Position numbers and translations under genes: made by a program
Assembly (NCBI GenBank): GCA_022448365.1
Contig: JAKVCS010000003.1
Location: forward strand, 868,001 to 932,000
Length of the DNA stretch: 64,000 nucleotides
From: Saccharospirillaceae bacterium
GTDB taxonomy: Bacteria; Pseudomonadota; Gammaproteobacteria; Pseudomonadales; Oceanobacteraceae
Direction of reading: 5' to 3'
The notes under the pieces: generated by a model
Seen by the model: only the letters and a program-made list of their open reading frames with translations
The model's database searches: none
What the model was told of the DNA's origin: nothing
In this document: positions 33,974 through 43,900 of the stretch, piece after piece
How the letters are laid out: each line of letters begins with the position of its first letter
Numbering within the stretch: the first letter of the stretch is position 1

Positions 33974-34849
33974 TTAATAAACTCGGATTCCAAGCTTTAA
34001 CAACGCTTTCGTCAGCAGATTATCGAGCTGTGCGAGGTCTTGCTCGCGTATCTCGGATACGACCAACCCTGCGGCGGCTAAAGATTCCAATCGCTGCATC
34101 TTACGTCGCAGATAATCTGCGCTTTGATGGCCGTTGGGGTAGCCCCAGAATTCTATGATCAGTCCCGATTGCGGCAGATAAAAATCAACCGTTACCGTTT
34201 GTGCTGTCGAATCACCAACGATCTGCCCAGCGTCAACAACGCGCTCACAGGCGTAGCTGATACGATGCAGATAACACCAGTTGGCAATCAGTCGCTCGCC
34301 GGGGTTGCGACATAGCCGCCCATCAAGACTGCGGCAGTCAGAGTTGTCTGGGTCAAGCTGCGCAATCGCAGCCAGCCAATCGGAACGCTGTTCGATGGCC
34401 TGAGGCCAGCTGACGTAGGTGACGCCTTGCTCAGTTTCTTTTTTGACACCACCTAGCGAGTGTCCCGTGGGGGTCAGTTGCCAGCCCGATGCGACCGCTT
34501 CTATCCAGCCCAGTTCAGCCAGCAGAAGATTTACCAATCTTGCCGGAGCACCAACCGGTTTCGCCAAAGCGGTGGCACTCAGCTGTTTCGCTTCCAGGGT
34601 TGCCAGTAAGCGATGCTGCAAAAGCGATTGTGGCCAGACAATGTAACGCCCGAATTTATCCGATTGCAGATATTCTCCGCCCTCAAATTCGCCTTTAGCT
34701 GTCAGCTGGTAATGATGTTTACCATCGTTGCCTTTCTCACGAGTCAGCCATTGCCTTTCGATCAGCCGTTCAAATAATAAGCGGCTATCGATACCCGCTT
34801 TTTTAGCCAGACGTGTGGTTGATAATTTTTGCGAATGCGTATCAACCAC
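33974..34849 (-). CDS. Winged-helix protein with C-terminal PD-(D/E)XK-like domain
   Basis: 291 residues from a GTG at 34849 (GTG at 34858 is an alternative), overlapping the end of the DUF4124 gene. AAGGAG inside that gene's last codons can serve as its ribosome-binding site, so translation is probably coupled. The N-terminal 140 residues look like two winged-helix units (TTRLAKKAGIDSRLLFERLIERQWL; SATALAKPVGAPARLVNLLLAELGW). The C-terminus has D222, E233 and K250 (VTVDFYLP...IIEFWGY...YLRRK), compatible with a DUF559/restriction-endonuclease-like nuclease fold. The function is unknown; a DNA-related role is inferred. Confidence 0.6.
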   Translation of the reverse strand: MVDTHSQKLSTTRLAKKAGIDSRLLFERLIERQWLTREKGNDGKHHYQLTAKGEFEGGEYLQSDKFGRYIVWPQSLLQHRLLATLEAKQLSATALAKPVGAPARLVNLLLAELGWIEAVASGWQLTPTGHSLGGVKKETEQGVTYVSWPQAIEQRSDWLAAIAQLDPDNSDCRSLDGRLCRNPGERLIANWCYLHRISYACERVVDAGQIVGDSTAQTVTVDFYLPQSGLIIEFWGYPNGHQSADYLRRKMQRLESLAAAGLVVSEIREQDLAQLDNLLTKALLKLGIRVY

Positions 34850-35312
34850 CGTTAGCACACTCCTTTTTGTACAGTGCCACCAGATCTTTGCGATAGGCGG
34901 TACCTTTGGATTCATCCATATATTCTCGCTCACCGTTCTCATTGGTGGTGTAAATGGCATTAGCACGCAACATCTCATCGCGTTTCGCAGCCAGACGTTT
35001 GCACAAAGCCGCCTTTCGCTCTTTCGCAACTTTGGCCTTAGCGCGTTTTTCTTCACGCTGTTGACGCTCTTGCGACAGTGTTTGCAGCAGTTGTTGCTGG
35101 CGCCGGACACGCTCTGCTTCGCTTGCTAATGGTTCGTTCGTAGGACGAGGTGCAATTTTTAACTCTACTTTCTCAGCCGCTACAGGTTTGTTACGAGGCG
35201 GCTGATCGCCAAAATGCACTTTGCCATTATCGTCAACCCATTTGTATACCTGAGCCTCGACAACTCCTGCTGTCAGCCAAAAACTGAGCAGCAGGGTAAC
35301 TGTGTAATTCAT
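34842..35312 (-). CDS. DUF4124-domain periplasmic protein
   Basis: 156 residues from the ATG at 35312 with AGGAAG upstream. Signal peptide MNYTVTLLLSFWLTAGVVEA is followed by the DUF4124 motif QVYKWVDDNGKVHFGDQPP. A highly charged coiled-coil segment follows (about 70-125, rich in Q, R, E and K). DUF4124 proteins are common periplasmic proteins of unknown function in gammaproteobacteria. The 3' end overlaps the start of the next gene by 8 bp. The upstream DUF3080 lipoprotein is on the same strand, 40 bp away. Confidence 0.85.
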   Translation of the reverse strand: MNYTVTLLLSFWLTAGVVEAQVYKWVDDNGKVHFGDQPPRNKPVAAEKVELKIAPRPTNEPLASEAERVRRQQQLLQTLSQERQQREEKRAKAKVAKERKAALCKRLAAKRDEMLRANAIYTTNENGEREYMDESKGTAYRKDLVALYKKECANGG

Positions 35313-35352
35313 TGCTATTAACTTCCTTTTATACCTGATAGCCATGGGCCGG

Positions 35353-36408
35353 TTACTTTGCGTCATTGCGGCCCGGTGACTGGCCACACTCCTCCAGCAA
35401 GGTCTGCCAGGCCTTAACATGGCGAAGATTCATTTGCTCAAACTGCTGTTTCTCAAGCTTCAGCGACTCGTACCATAACAAAAATAATGGGTGAGCCGTC
35501 TGCTCGCTATTGAGTTCTTTTGCTAATGATTTAACCGCATTTAATCGCGGCCATAGTTCGTTACCGAAATTATAAATACGACCCAGGTACGGCTGAATCT
35601 GAGCCACATAAAACTGATTAAAAACATTACGCAAATATTCAGCCTGTTTCTTCTCAACACCGTCGCTACACAGAGTTTTCTTTTGCTGACTCTGCTCAAG
35701 CATCGAGGCAACACGGTATAAGCTCAGCGTCATAACTCTCAGACTGTTGCGCCAACGACTTAACGATTCAGCCAGATGTAACTGCTGCAGTTGCTGCTCC
35801 ATATCAGAATCGGAATAGTCATAGGCCTGCTGTTGCCAGTTAGCTCCCTGATCCAATGCATAATCTAACGCTACCAATCCCGGTCGAATATGACCCGGTG
35901 TCGCCCCGCCCAGCTCCATCAAATCTCGACTGCCGGAAATATACGCTTGCCACTCAGCCTCCGCAAACCAGGCGTTCCACCAGATTTTTAATGCCTGCTG
36001 ACGTTTTTGTTGCAGTGCCTGATCCAATAATTGCGCCAGATCAGCATTACTGCTTTGCAATGTTTCGATGCAGGCCGGTGCCAGCAACATGAAATCCCGT
36101 TCCAGATGCATTTTCTGACTGGCGGGTGCCAGCTTCCCTAACTGACTGTTTTTGTAACCCAGAGACTGCGCCAGTTCGCAAGATTGCAGCTTCAGAAAAT
36201 CCAACAACGAGACCTTTCCGGATTCGATAAGGTAACTTTGTTGCTTCACCTGAGTCAGTGGCGGTGGGGTGTTAAGAAATTCGGGGATATCCGGCACATT
36301 TTCGGAAGTCACCCGCGCGATTCGTTCAAGATAGTCCTGGGCTATTTCATCCGGGGAAGGACTACAGGCAGCCAACGTCAGAGACATAAGAACTAACAGC
36401 AATTTCAT
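35353..36408 (-). CDS. DUF3080 lipoprotein
   Basis: 351 residues from the ATG at 36408; a TTG eight codons upstream is not needed. The lipoprotein signal MKLLLVLMSLTLAAC ends with acylated cysteine C15. The rest is mostly helical and matches my recollection of DUF3080, a family of gammaproteobacterial lipoproteins of unknown function (LIESGKVSLLDFLKLQSCELAQSLGYKNSQLG; HPLFLLWYESLKLEKQQF). It is the first gene of a leftward set with DUF4124 and the PD-(D/E)XK-like protein. Confidence 0.82.
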   Translation of the reverse strand: MKLLLVLMSLTLAACSPSPDEIAQDYLERIARVTSENVPDIPEFLNTPPPLTQVKQQSYLIESGKVSLLDFLKLQSCELAQSLGYKNSQLGKLAPASQKMHLERDFMLLAPACIETLQSSNADLAQLLDQALQQKRQQALKIWWNAWFAEAEWQAYISGSRDLMELGGATPGHIRPGLVALDYALDQGANWQQQAYDYSDSDMEQQLQQLHLAESLSRWRNSLRVMTLSLYRVASMLEQSQQKKTLCSDGVEKKQAEYLRNVFNQFYVAQIQPYLGRIYNFGNELWPRLNAVKSLAKELNSEQTAHPLFLLWYESLKLEKQQFEQMNLRHVKAWQTLLEECGQSPGRNDAK

Positions 36409-36600
36409 AGATTTACCGTCCGATACTGGCAATCAATATTCCCTACAGTGTAAAAGTTTATTGACCAGACGAACAGTCAGCGCCGTCAGTATTCAAACAA
36501 ACAGTAGTGGCTTTCTGACATGAGAATGGCGATCCAATATTGATCAACCACCGTATTCTGACAAGCTTGGTAAAGACGGATTAAACATCGCAATCATACA

Positions 36601-36617
36601 ATGGCAAAATTTCCCAT
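36601..36617. promoter_or_regulatory. Shared palindromic element, copy 1 (DUF6502 promoter)
   Basis: ATGGCAAAATTTCCCAT has 7-bp arms ATGGCAA and TTCCCAT (six of seven pairs match) with a 3-bp spacer. It lies just upstream of the DUF6502 start (ATG 36636). Two related copies precede the beta-propeller lipoprotein gene at 38581 and 38616. Confidence 0.6.
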
Positions 36618-36635
36618 TTATTGCATAATAAAAGA

Positions 36636-37466
36636 ATGAATCAGCTGCAGACTCCTTCCCGTTTGTTATCCGTGGTTCGCACCATTTTGCGACCACTGGT
36701 CCATTTGTTACTCCGCTATCAGGTAACGTTTCCTGTGCTCATGCCAATTCTCAAGCAGCTATACGTGGATGTGGCAGAACATGACTTCCCTATCGACGGT
36801 AAAAAGCAGACAGAAAGCCGTCTGAGCCTTCTGACTGGCATTCACCGTAAAGATGTTAAACGCTTACGCCAGCAGGCTGCAGAGCATATTGAAGTGCCGG
36901 TCTCAGTCTCACTCGGAGGTCAGATGGTGGCCTATTGGCTCAGCACTCCGGGCTATCAGAAGAAAGGCAAACCTCAACCGCTATTACGCCAGTCACAAAC
37001 ACCGGGGGACATCAGTTTTGAAACTCTGGTAGAAACCGTTGGTCGTCAGGATATTCGCCCACGCGCGGTCTTGGATGAATGGCTGCGTCTCGGCGTTGTG
37101 CGGGTGATAGAGAGAAGCGACAGTGACGATCACATCGAGTTGTGCAATGAAGCATTCATTCCACGCGACGGCGAGGACGAAAAATTATTTTACTTCGGAC
37201 GAAATTTGTCTGATCACATTAAAACCAGCAGCCACAATTTAATGCCCAACAACAATCCGTGGCTGGAACGCAGTGTATATTACGGCAGTTTATCGGCTGA
37301 AGCCGTCGAAGAATTGCATCAATTCTATCGCGAGCAGAGTATGGAACTGCTGAAAAAAGTGAATGAAAAAGCCCGCGAGTTAAAACAAACCTCGCCCGGT
37401 CACTGTCGAATGAATGCCGGCGTTTATTATTGCCAGGAGCGCAATGAGGAAAATAATGAAGATTAA
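36636..37466 (+). CDS. DUF6502-family protein
   Basis: 276 residues from the ATG at 36636; the frame extends 5 codons to a TTG. It belongs to DUF6502 as far as I recognise it (N-terminal VHLLLRYQVTFPVLMPILKQLYVDVAEHDF, then SRLSLLTGIHRKDVKRL, which resembles a helix-turn-helix). In other gammaproteobacteria DUF6502 genes sit next to genes for secreted GGTG-motif (DUF5666) proteins, as here. It overlaps the next gene by 11 bp. A regulatory role is plausible but inferred. Confidence 0.75.
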   Translation: MNQLQTPSRLLSVVRTILRPLVHLLLRYQVTFPVLMPILKQLYVDVAEHDFPIDGKKQTESRLSLLTGIHRKDVKRLRQQAAEHIEVPVSVSLGGQMVAYWLSTPGYQKKGKPQPLLRQSQTPGDISFETLVETVGRQDIRPRAVLDEWLRLGVVRVIERSDSDDHIELCNEAFIPRDGEDEKLFYFGRNLSDHIKTSSHNLMPNNNPWLERSVYYGSLSAEAVEELHQFYREQSMELLKKVNEKARELKQTSPGHCRMNAGVYYCQERNEENNED

Positions 37467-37758
37467 CATCGCGATATTTCCTATGCTGCTGTTAGCCATT
37501 ATGAGCGCTCAGGCAGGTACTGAAATAGAAGGCATTGGTGGAACCGGTCAACGGCCAGGCGAGGATGGCTTTGGTGGCACCGGTAAATCAGAGGATACTC
37601 AGCGCCCGGAGTTCTTGCAGCGTCCTGAAACGTTGGAATTGCCGGTACTGGAAAGACCGCACCGTCCAGAAACATTGCGTCCTGAAATCATACGCCCGGA
37701 TACCGGTGAAATATCTGATGACGCCAGTGAGCCGCCAGCCGGCGATCTACGCCGATAA
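37456..37758 (+). CDS. Small secreted protein with GGTG repeats
   Basis: 100 residues from the ATG at 37456, which has GAGG 6 nt upstream inside the DUF6502 gene; an ATG at 37444 is also in frame. Signal peptide MKINIAIFPMLLLAIMSAQA is followed by two copies of a glycine motif (GIGGTGQRPGEDG, GFGGTGKSED) and then a Pro/Glu/Arg-rich low-complexity tail with repeated RPE (RPEFLQRPETLE, RPETLRPEIIRPD). Related proteins usually carry DUF5666 domains after the GGTG motif; none is present here. It is translationally coupled to DUF6502. Confidence 0.7.
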   Translation: MKINIAIFPMLLLAIMSAQAGTEIEGIGGTGQRPGEDGFGGTGKSEDTQRPEFLQRPETLELPVLERPHRPETLRPEIIRPDTGEISDDASEPPAGDLRR

Positions 37759-37788
37759 TTCAATACTGATTGAATGCCAGCCAGGAAT

Positions 37789-38475
37789 TCAGAAACGCCA
37801 GCTTAAACCCACGTTCCAGTCACCGTCCAATGCAACACTGGCATAGGGTGACCAGTGACCTTCCTGGCCGTCAAAACCAACCATCATCGTGAAAGCATGC
37901 GTGTTATCACGTCTGGGCTGACTGGCTTCACTGCCGTCATAAGAGAAAGAATAGCCGGCCAATTTAATGCCTGCTCCCCAGCGCCAGCTGTTCTGTAAAT
38001 CAAACTCGCGACTTTTACCACGCTGGCGATAGCCAAGATACGACCAGTAAATCCCGTGCTGCCATTGCTGTAACAGTTGTGCCCGAATACCCTGATCAAC
38101 ACTGCCGGTACCCAATGAATCCTGCGCTTCGGCAGTTGGTAATTTCAGACGAAAACGGACGTCCCACCAATGTGATAACCAGGATCGCTGGACCAGGTAC
38201 GTGGCTGATAACCAGCTGTCAGTGATTCCTTGTTTACCGTCGCGGTAACGTAACCAACCGGAGCCGGCTTTTAAACGCCAATGCTGCAGTCGCCAGCTGC
38301 CACTGAAGCTGGCCTGACCCCAGGCATCCGAGCGGATGTCATCGCCCTCACCGTAGTGAACGCCCAGCTGAGTAACGCTGAACTGCAGACCATCCGTCTT
38401 CGATCCACTGGCGTGCACCAAAGTACCTGTGCCGCTTAATAATCCAGCCCATATCATCACAAACCAATAACGCAC
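37789..38475 (-). CDS. Outer-membrane beta-barrel protein of unknown function
   Basis: 228 residues from a GTG at 38475 (AGGG 6-7 nt upstream); ATG 38457 is an alternative. A signal sequence (VRYWFVMIWAGLLSGTGTLVHA) precedes a body of alternating hydrophobic/polar strands rich in W, Y and G, ending in the aromatic VGLSWRF. A terminal phenylalanine with this strand pattern is the BAM-recognition signature of outer-membrane barrels. It is about 12 strands long at most. It is divergent from the beta-propeller lipoprotein and convergent with the GGTG gene. Confidence 0.65.
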   Translation of the reverse strand: MRYWFVMIWAGLLSGTGTLVHASGSKTDGLQFSVTQLGVHYGEGDDIRSDAWGQASFSGSWRLQHWRLKAGSGWLRYRDGKQGITDSWLSATYLVQRSWLSHWWDVRFRLKLPTAEAQDSLGTGSVDQGIRAQLLQQWQHGIYWSYLGYRQRGKSREFDLQNSWRWGAGIKLAGYSFSYDGSEASQPRRDNTHAFTMMVGFDGQEGHWSPYASVALDGDWNVGLSWRF

Positions 38476-38575
38476 CACGATCCCTGATATCCGGCAATTA
38501 AAAGGCGCTGATTGTATCAGCTCAGCAGTGTTTTTGTTCCAGAAGCTCGAACGCATGGGTTTACACACCACTGAC

Positions 38576-38603
38576 TTGATATGGAAATTTTTCCCACTTA
38601 TTA
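38576..38603 (+). promoter_or_regulatory. Sigma-70 promoter with embedded shared element, copy 2
   Basis: TTGATA (38576-38581) and TATTAT are separated by exactly 17 bp, and the spacer contains the shared element ATGGAAATTTTTCCCAC (38581-38597). A protein bound there would block RNA polymerase. The promoter reads into the beta-propeller lipoprotein gene. Confidence 0.6.
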
Positions 38604-38615
38604 TCCGATCAATAA

Positions 38616-38632
38616 ATGGTAATTTTTCCCAT
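38616..38632. promoter_or_regulatory. Shared palindromic element, copy 3
   Basis: ATGGTAATTTTTCCCAT has arms ATGGTAA and TTCCCAT (six of seven pairs) with a 3-bp spacer. It is 35 bp from copy 2 and ends about 19 bp before the lipoprotein ATG, nearly the same distance as copy 1 before its gene. Confidence 0.6.
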
Positions 38633-38651
38633 ATATGGATTGGAGAATATT

Positions 38652-40664
38652 ATGCACAATTACATGATCAGCGCGATTTTGGTGTCCAGCCTGGGTTTAG
38701 TCGCTTGCATGTCGGATGATAGAGATTCAGATAAAATTGATGTCGACAAAGCCCTGAAAAACAGCACACAACTGGAGACCTACCTTAAAAAGGGCCTGAT
38801 TGACGATATGGATGGTCAATGGCGCGAATTCGATGATACGGCCGTAGAGATCGCTCAAGATTCCACCAGTGGAACAAGCCAACCCAATTTTGGTAACAAC
38901 AGCTCAACCACCAACACCCAGGAAGATAAGGTCGATGAAGCGGATCTGGTGAAGCAAAACGGAGATTATTTGTACGCCTATTCACCCCGTCATTTCTCAG
39001 CTTCCCAAAACGAAACCGTCGATAACCAACAAGCTATCCGAGTTTATAGAACGCACACTAACCCGCTGCGCAGCACTCTGGCTGGCGACTATGAATTACC
39101 GCAGCACTTTTACGAATTTCATGGCATGTTCCTGCATGATCAGGGACTGATCACTTTATCCCAGCAAGGCACTGTTTCAATTTATCACGGCCCTGCTGTT
39201 GCCATTGATGCGACGGTCGAACCCGTATCAGGGAGCGCCGATCTTGCAAACATCAACCCGGTGCCAACCGCTGAGCAAGCACTTAAAGCATCACTGACAT
39301 TCCTCAATCTCGATAACCCCGCACAGCCCGAAAAACAGTCCCAGCTGGAATTTGAAGGTGAAATCGTCGCCAGCCGGCGCGTGGGCAACTTTCTTTATGT
39401 GGTGAATCGTTTCCAGCCATTGGTGTTACGCACTCAGGATGATTACCGCGATCAACAACAATGGATCCGCAAAGTCATCGATACACCTCTCGAAAAACTG
39501 CTGCCACGTTATTGGGTTAATGGCGAGCTAAAAGGCACACTATTCGATGGTTCCGGCTGCTACCTGCCTGATCTCCAACAGCAAGGTGGCTATCACAATA
39601 TCGTCACCCTGCTGAAAATCGATTTATCCAATCCAGCCAGCTGGCAAGCCAAGTGCAGCAGTGGCCGGGTAAATGATGTCTATGCATCGGAAAATAGCTT
39701 ATTTTTGGCCGCCGGTTATTACCACAACGGGACACGCATCGATCAGTTCTCAATGGACGATTTGGCGCTGCAGGCCAGTGGTCGGATTCCCGGCTTTTTA
39801 CAGTGGCCAATGCCCGCCTTGCGGATGAGTGAAAAAGACGGTTATCTCCGGGTTCTGGTTTCTAACCGCAACTTCAGCGCACTGCCTGAGCCTATCGATA
39901 GTCCGGTTACATTAGCATCAGACACGGTATCAAACGGTGACAACACCCCACCCTCCTGGGCAGAAGCGCACCACCGGTTATACGTGCTAAAAGCCAATGC
40001 GCAGCAGCAGTTTGATCAGATTGCCGTCATTCCTAATCGCCAACAAACCACCATCATTGGAAAACCCGGCGAGCAAGTGAAATCGGTGCGTTTCCGTGGC
40101 GATAGAGCCTATATCGTTACTTTCCGCCAGACAGACCCCTTGTACGTGATTAATCTCAGCCAGGCCGATAAACCGTTTGTTGAAGGCGAACTGGAAATTG
40201 AAGGATTTTCACAGTATCTGCATCCGCTATCGGATACGTTATTGCTTGGCCTCGGCATTGATGCGAACAGTGCCGGTCGCACGCAGGGTTTAAAAGCGAC
40301 CTTATTTGATGTCAGCAACCCCGCTACTCCAACCGAAATCAGCTCACAGCTGTTTGCTGATGATGATTCCCACGCAGCCTACCTTTACGATCACAAGGCT
40401 GTGAACTTTCTCGACAGCGCAGATCAACAAACCACCCGCGTTGCCTTTACCTGGAGCCATTGGAACGGCGCTCGCATTAACCACCTGCGCATAATCGATA
40501 TCAATAAACTCAGCAAATCGATGAACCTGGTGACCGACCATGTTTACGCCAATGGTGGCGAGCAATCCTACGAACGCTACAGCCGGGCGGTCTTACACGG
40601 CGATGGTGTGCATCTGGTTCAGGATGGTGAAGTGACCTCAGGGCCGGTTTCCAGCTTTCACTGA
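38652..40664 (+). CDS. Secreted beta-propeller-domain lipoprotein (Beta_propel family)
   Basis: 670 residues from the ATG at 38652, preceded by GGAG. The lipoprotein signal MHNYMISAILVSSLGLVAC places the acylated cysteine at about residue 19. The domain hallmark NTQEDKVDEADLVKQNGDYLY near residue 85 is typical of the family of secreted C-terminal beta-propeller proteins (Pfam Beta_propel). Propeller repeats follow over about 100-660. Function unknown; cell-surface location is likely. It is controlled by a promoter overlapping the element shared with the DUF6502 locus and is followed by a strong terminator. Confidence 0.85.
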   Translation: MHNYMISAILVSSLGLVACMSDDRDSDKIDVDKALKNSTQLETYLKKGLIDDMDGQWREFDDTAVEIAQDSTSGTSQPNFGNNSSTTNTQEDKVDEADLVKQNGDYLYAYSPRHFSASQNETVDNQQAIRVYRTHTNPLRSTLAGDYELPQHFYEFHGMFLHDQGLITLSQQGTVSIYHGPAVAIDATVEPVSGSADLANINPVPTAEQALKASLTFLNLDNPAQPEKQSQLEFEGEIVASRRVGNFLYVVNRFQPLVLRTQDDYRDQQQWIRKVIDTPLEKLLPRYWVNGELKGTLFDGSGCYLPDLQQQGGYHNIVTLLKIDLSNPASWQAKCSSGRVNDVYASENSLFLAAGYYHNGTRIDQFSMDDLALQASGRIPGFLQWPMPALRMSEKDGYLRVLVSNRNFSALPEPIDSPVTLASDTVSNGDNTPPSWAEAHHRLYVLKANAQQQFDQIAVIPNRQQTTIIGKPGEQVKSVRFRGDRAYIVTFRQTDPLYVINLSQADKPFVEGELEIEGFSQYLHPLSDTLLLGLGIDANSAGRTQGLKATLFDVSNPATPTEISSQLFADDDSHAAYLYDHKAVNFLDSADQQTTRVAFTWSHWNGARINHLRIIDINKLSKSMNLVTDHVYANGGEQSYERYSRAVLHGDGVHLVQDGEVTSGPVSSFH

Positions 40665-40696
40665 GCACGACTGACGACGTAATCCTTTTCCCTTCG

Positions 40697-40751
40697 GCTC
40701 ACCGATAGCAAACCTGTTGTGGTGGCAGGTTGCTATCCGTGAGCTTTTTTT
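40697..40751 (+). terminator. Strong terminator after the beta-propeller gene
   Basis: A long stem (GCTCAC paired with GTGAGC, then GATAGCAAACCTG with CAGGTTGCTATC, one mismatch and one bulge) is followed by seven T residues. This isolates mfd from the upstream gene. Confidence 0.93.
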
Positions 40752-40949
40752 CATCCGCCATTGTCTGGCTTCCGTCGCGGCCGTCTTTGCTTCACCTCAA
40801 GCGAATCCTCCCCTGCTGTCAGCCGCCGTCGGTAGCCACGGTTCCATCGCAGACTTTTAATAATCAGACGCTCAACTTTCCAGCTTCAATTCGCTAAACT
40901 AGCGCGCTGTTTTATTTGTACTTTTCGGATACATTGATGGAGTCATTGC

Positions 40950-43900
40950 ATGGTCAGCCCGTTACAGCCCAATTGCCCAAGTAAAGCCGCAGAACGCCGC
41001 TTCTGGGGAGATCTGCACGGTGCCAGCCAGGCATTGGCCATTGCCAGTGCAGCGAGCAATCAAAAAGGGCTGACGTTGGTCGTTACCTGCGATCCGAACA
41101 CGGCTCTGCGGCTGGAAGACGAAATTCGTTTCTTCGCCAGCGACCTACCAGTGCTGCACTTCCCGGATTGGGAGATCCTGCCCTACGATGTATTTTCGCC
41201 GCACCAGGATATCGTCTCACAGCGTATTGCAACACTGAGCCAGCTGAGCGATTTGCAACAAGGTGTATTAATTCTGCCGATCAGCACCCTATTGCATCGT
41301 TTACCACCGGCTAATTTCTATCAGGGCCAGAGTTTTGCGTTGGATATCGGCGCGAATTTTGACGTTGACGCGACACGTTTGAAGCTGGAAGCAGCCGGTT
41401 ATCATTGCGTCGATACGGTATACGAACACGGTGAATTTGCGGTACGCGGCTCGATTATGGATATTTTCCCAATGGGCCAGGAGATGCCATTCCGTATCGA
41501 GTTATTCGATGACGAAATTGAAACCTTGCGCACATTCGATCCAGACAGCCAGCGAACAGTTGATAAAGTCGATTCCATTCGTATTTTACCAGCACGGGAA
41601 TTTCCACTAAACACCACCGCCATCCGTACTTTTAAAGGTCGCTGGTACGACTTTTTTGAACAAGACGGTAAGCAATGTCCAATTTATACCGATATTGCCG
41701 ATGGTATTGCGCCAGCCGGCATTGAATATTATCTGCCGCTGTTTTTTGACGATGATTTAGGCAACTTCTTTGATCACCTTCCAAAAAATACTCTGGTGAT
41801 TCACGACAGCGAATTAGAAGCTTCTGTTGAACATTTCCGCAACGATGTGGAACAACGTTACGAAAGCCGACGCTACGATATTCAACGCCCGATTCTGGCC
41901 CCCAGTCACTTATTCCTGGCAGCCGATCAGTTATTCAGCCGCTTAAACGAATTCCCACGCGCGCAATGGCACGATAACGACTTACCGGATCGTGCCGGCG
42001 CCATTGCTTTTGCGGCAGAGAAGATCGCTGATATCAGCGTTGACTCCCGTCTGGAACAGCCATCACAACGACTGGAATTCTGGCTTAAAGAGAATGCCGC
42101 TGATCAGGGCGGCAATCAACGAGTGTTATTCTGCGCTGAGTCCGCTGGGCGTCGCGAAGCATTAAAGGATTTATTACGTCGTATAGAGGTTCGTCCACGG
42201 GAAATCGATAGTTGGGATGACTTTGCAACCGGAAATGACCCACTGGGTATCATTATCGGCCCGATTGAGCGCAGCGTTCAGCTAACCGAAGATCAGCTGG
42301 TCATCATCACCGAAAACGAATTATTCGGCCAGCGTATTCAGCAGCGCCGTCGCCGTACGAAGAAAACCACCGATACGGATTTAATGATCCGGGATCTATC
42401 TGAATTACAACCGGGTTCCCCGGTCGTGCACTTGGATCACGGTGTTGGCCGTTATTTAGGCCTGGAAACGTTAGAAGCCGGTGGTCAGACCAACGAATTT
42501 TTAATGCTGGAATACGCCACCGGTTCAAAATTATACGTACCGGTATTATCACTGCATTTAATTTCCCGTTATGGCGGTGGTGATGAAAGTACCGCACCAC
42601 TGAATAAACTCGGCAGTGAAAAATGGGCCGCAGCGAAACGTAAAGCGGCAGAAAAAATCCGCGATACCGCCGCTGAACTGTTGGATATTTACGCCCGCCG
42701 TGAAGCGAAAAAAGGTTTCGCCTTTGATAAACCCGACGATGACTATCATCGTTTTTCTGCCGGTTTCCCGTTTGAAGAAACCCCGGATCAACAAGCAGCA
42801 ATTGAGGCCGTCATCGGAGACATGACCGGCAAACGGCCAATGGATCGTCTGGTGTGCGGTGATGTGGGTTTTGGTAAAACGGAAGTTGCCATGCGTGCAG
42901 CCTTTATGGCGGTACAAAGCGGTAAGCAGGTCGCAGTGTTAGTACCCACAACCCTGCTGGCGCAACAACACTATCAGAACTTCGCTGACCGTTTTGCCGA
43001 ATGGCCAGTCAAAGTGGACGTGTTATCGCGTTTTAAATCGGCGAAAGAAACCCAGGCATCGTTGGATAAAATGCTTGAGGGTAAAACCGATATCGTGGTT
43101 GGTACCCATAAGCTGCTGCAGAAAGATGTTAAGTTCGACCAGCTTGGGTTATTAATTATCGATGAAGAACACCGCTTTGGCGTGACACAAAAAGAGCGGA
43201 TTAAATCGCTACGGGCTAACGTTGATATTCTGACCTTAACCGCGACGCCTATTCCGCGTACGTTAAATATGGCCATGGCGAGTATTCGTGATTTATCGAT
43301 TATTGCCACACCACCAGCCAAACGTTTAAGTGTTAAAACGTTTGTTCGCCAGCATGACGACGCCACCATTAAAGAAGCGATTCTGCGGGAAATTTTACGT
43401 GGTGGTCAGGTGTATTACCTGCACAATGAAGTCAAAAGTATCGAAAAAGTGGCACGTGAATTAAGCGAAGCCATTCCTGAGGCACGCGTCACATATGCTC
43501 ATGGCCAGATGACTGAGCGCGAATTAGAAGGTGTGATGGGCGACTTCTATCACAAGCGTGCCAACGTATTGGTGTGTACCACCATTGTTGAAACCGGTAT
43601 CGATATTCCATCGGCAAACACAATGATTATCGAACGAGCTGATAAATTCGGTTTGGCACAGCTGCACCAGTTAAGGGGCCGAGTGGGCCGTTCACATCAC
43701 CAGGCTTATGCTTATTTATTAACACCACCACCGAAAACCATGACCAAAGATGCGGAAAAGCGCTTAGAGGCCATCTCCTCCGCTCAGGACCTGGGTGCCG
43801 GTTTTATGCTTGCCACCCACGATTTAGAGATTCGTGGTGCGGGTGAATTATTGGGCGACGAGCAAAGTGGTCAGATAGAAACAATTGGTTTCACCCTGTA

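Noticed and set aside
34850-35110. N-terminal extension of the PD-(D/E)XK-like gene to an ATG at 35110
   Set aside because: The extension lies wholly inside the DUF4124 gene in another frame, and the residues look like random translation; the GTG start near 34849 is preferred.
42307-42801. A 164-codon open frame antisense to mfd
   Set aside because: It is fully inside the well-supported mfd gene, with a shadow-frame composition and no start signal.
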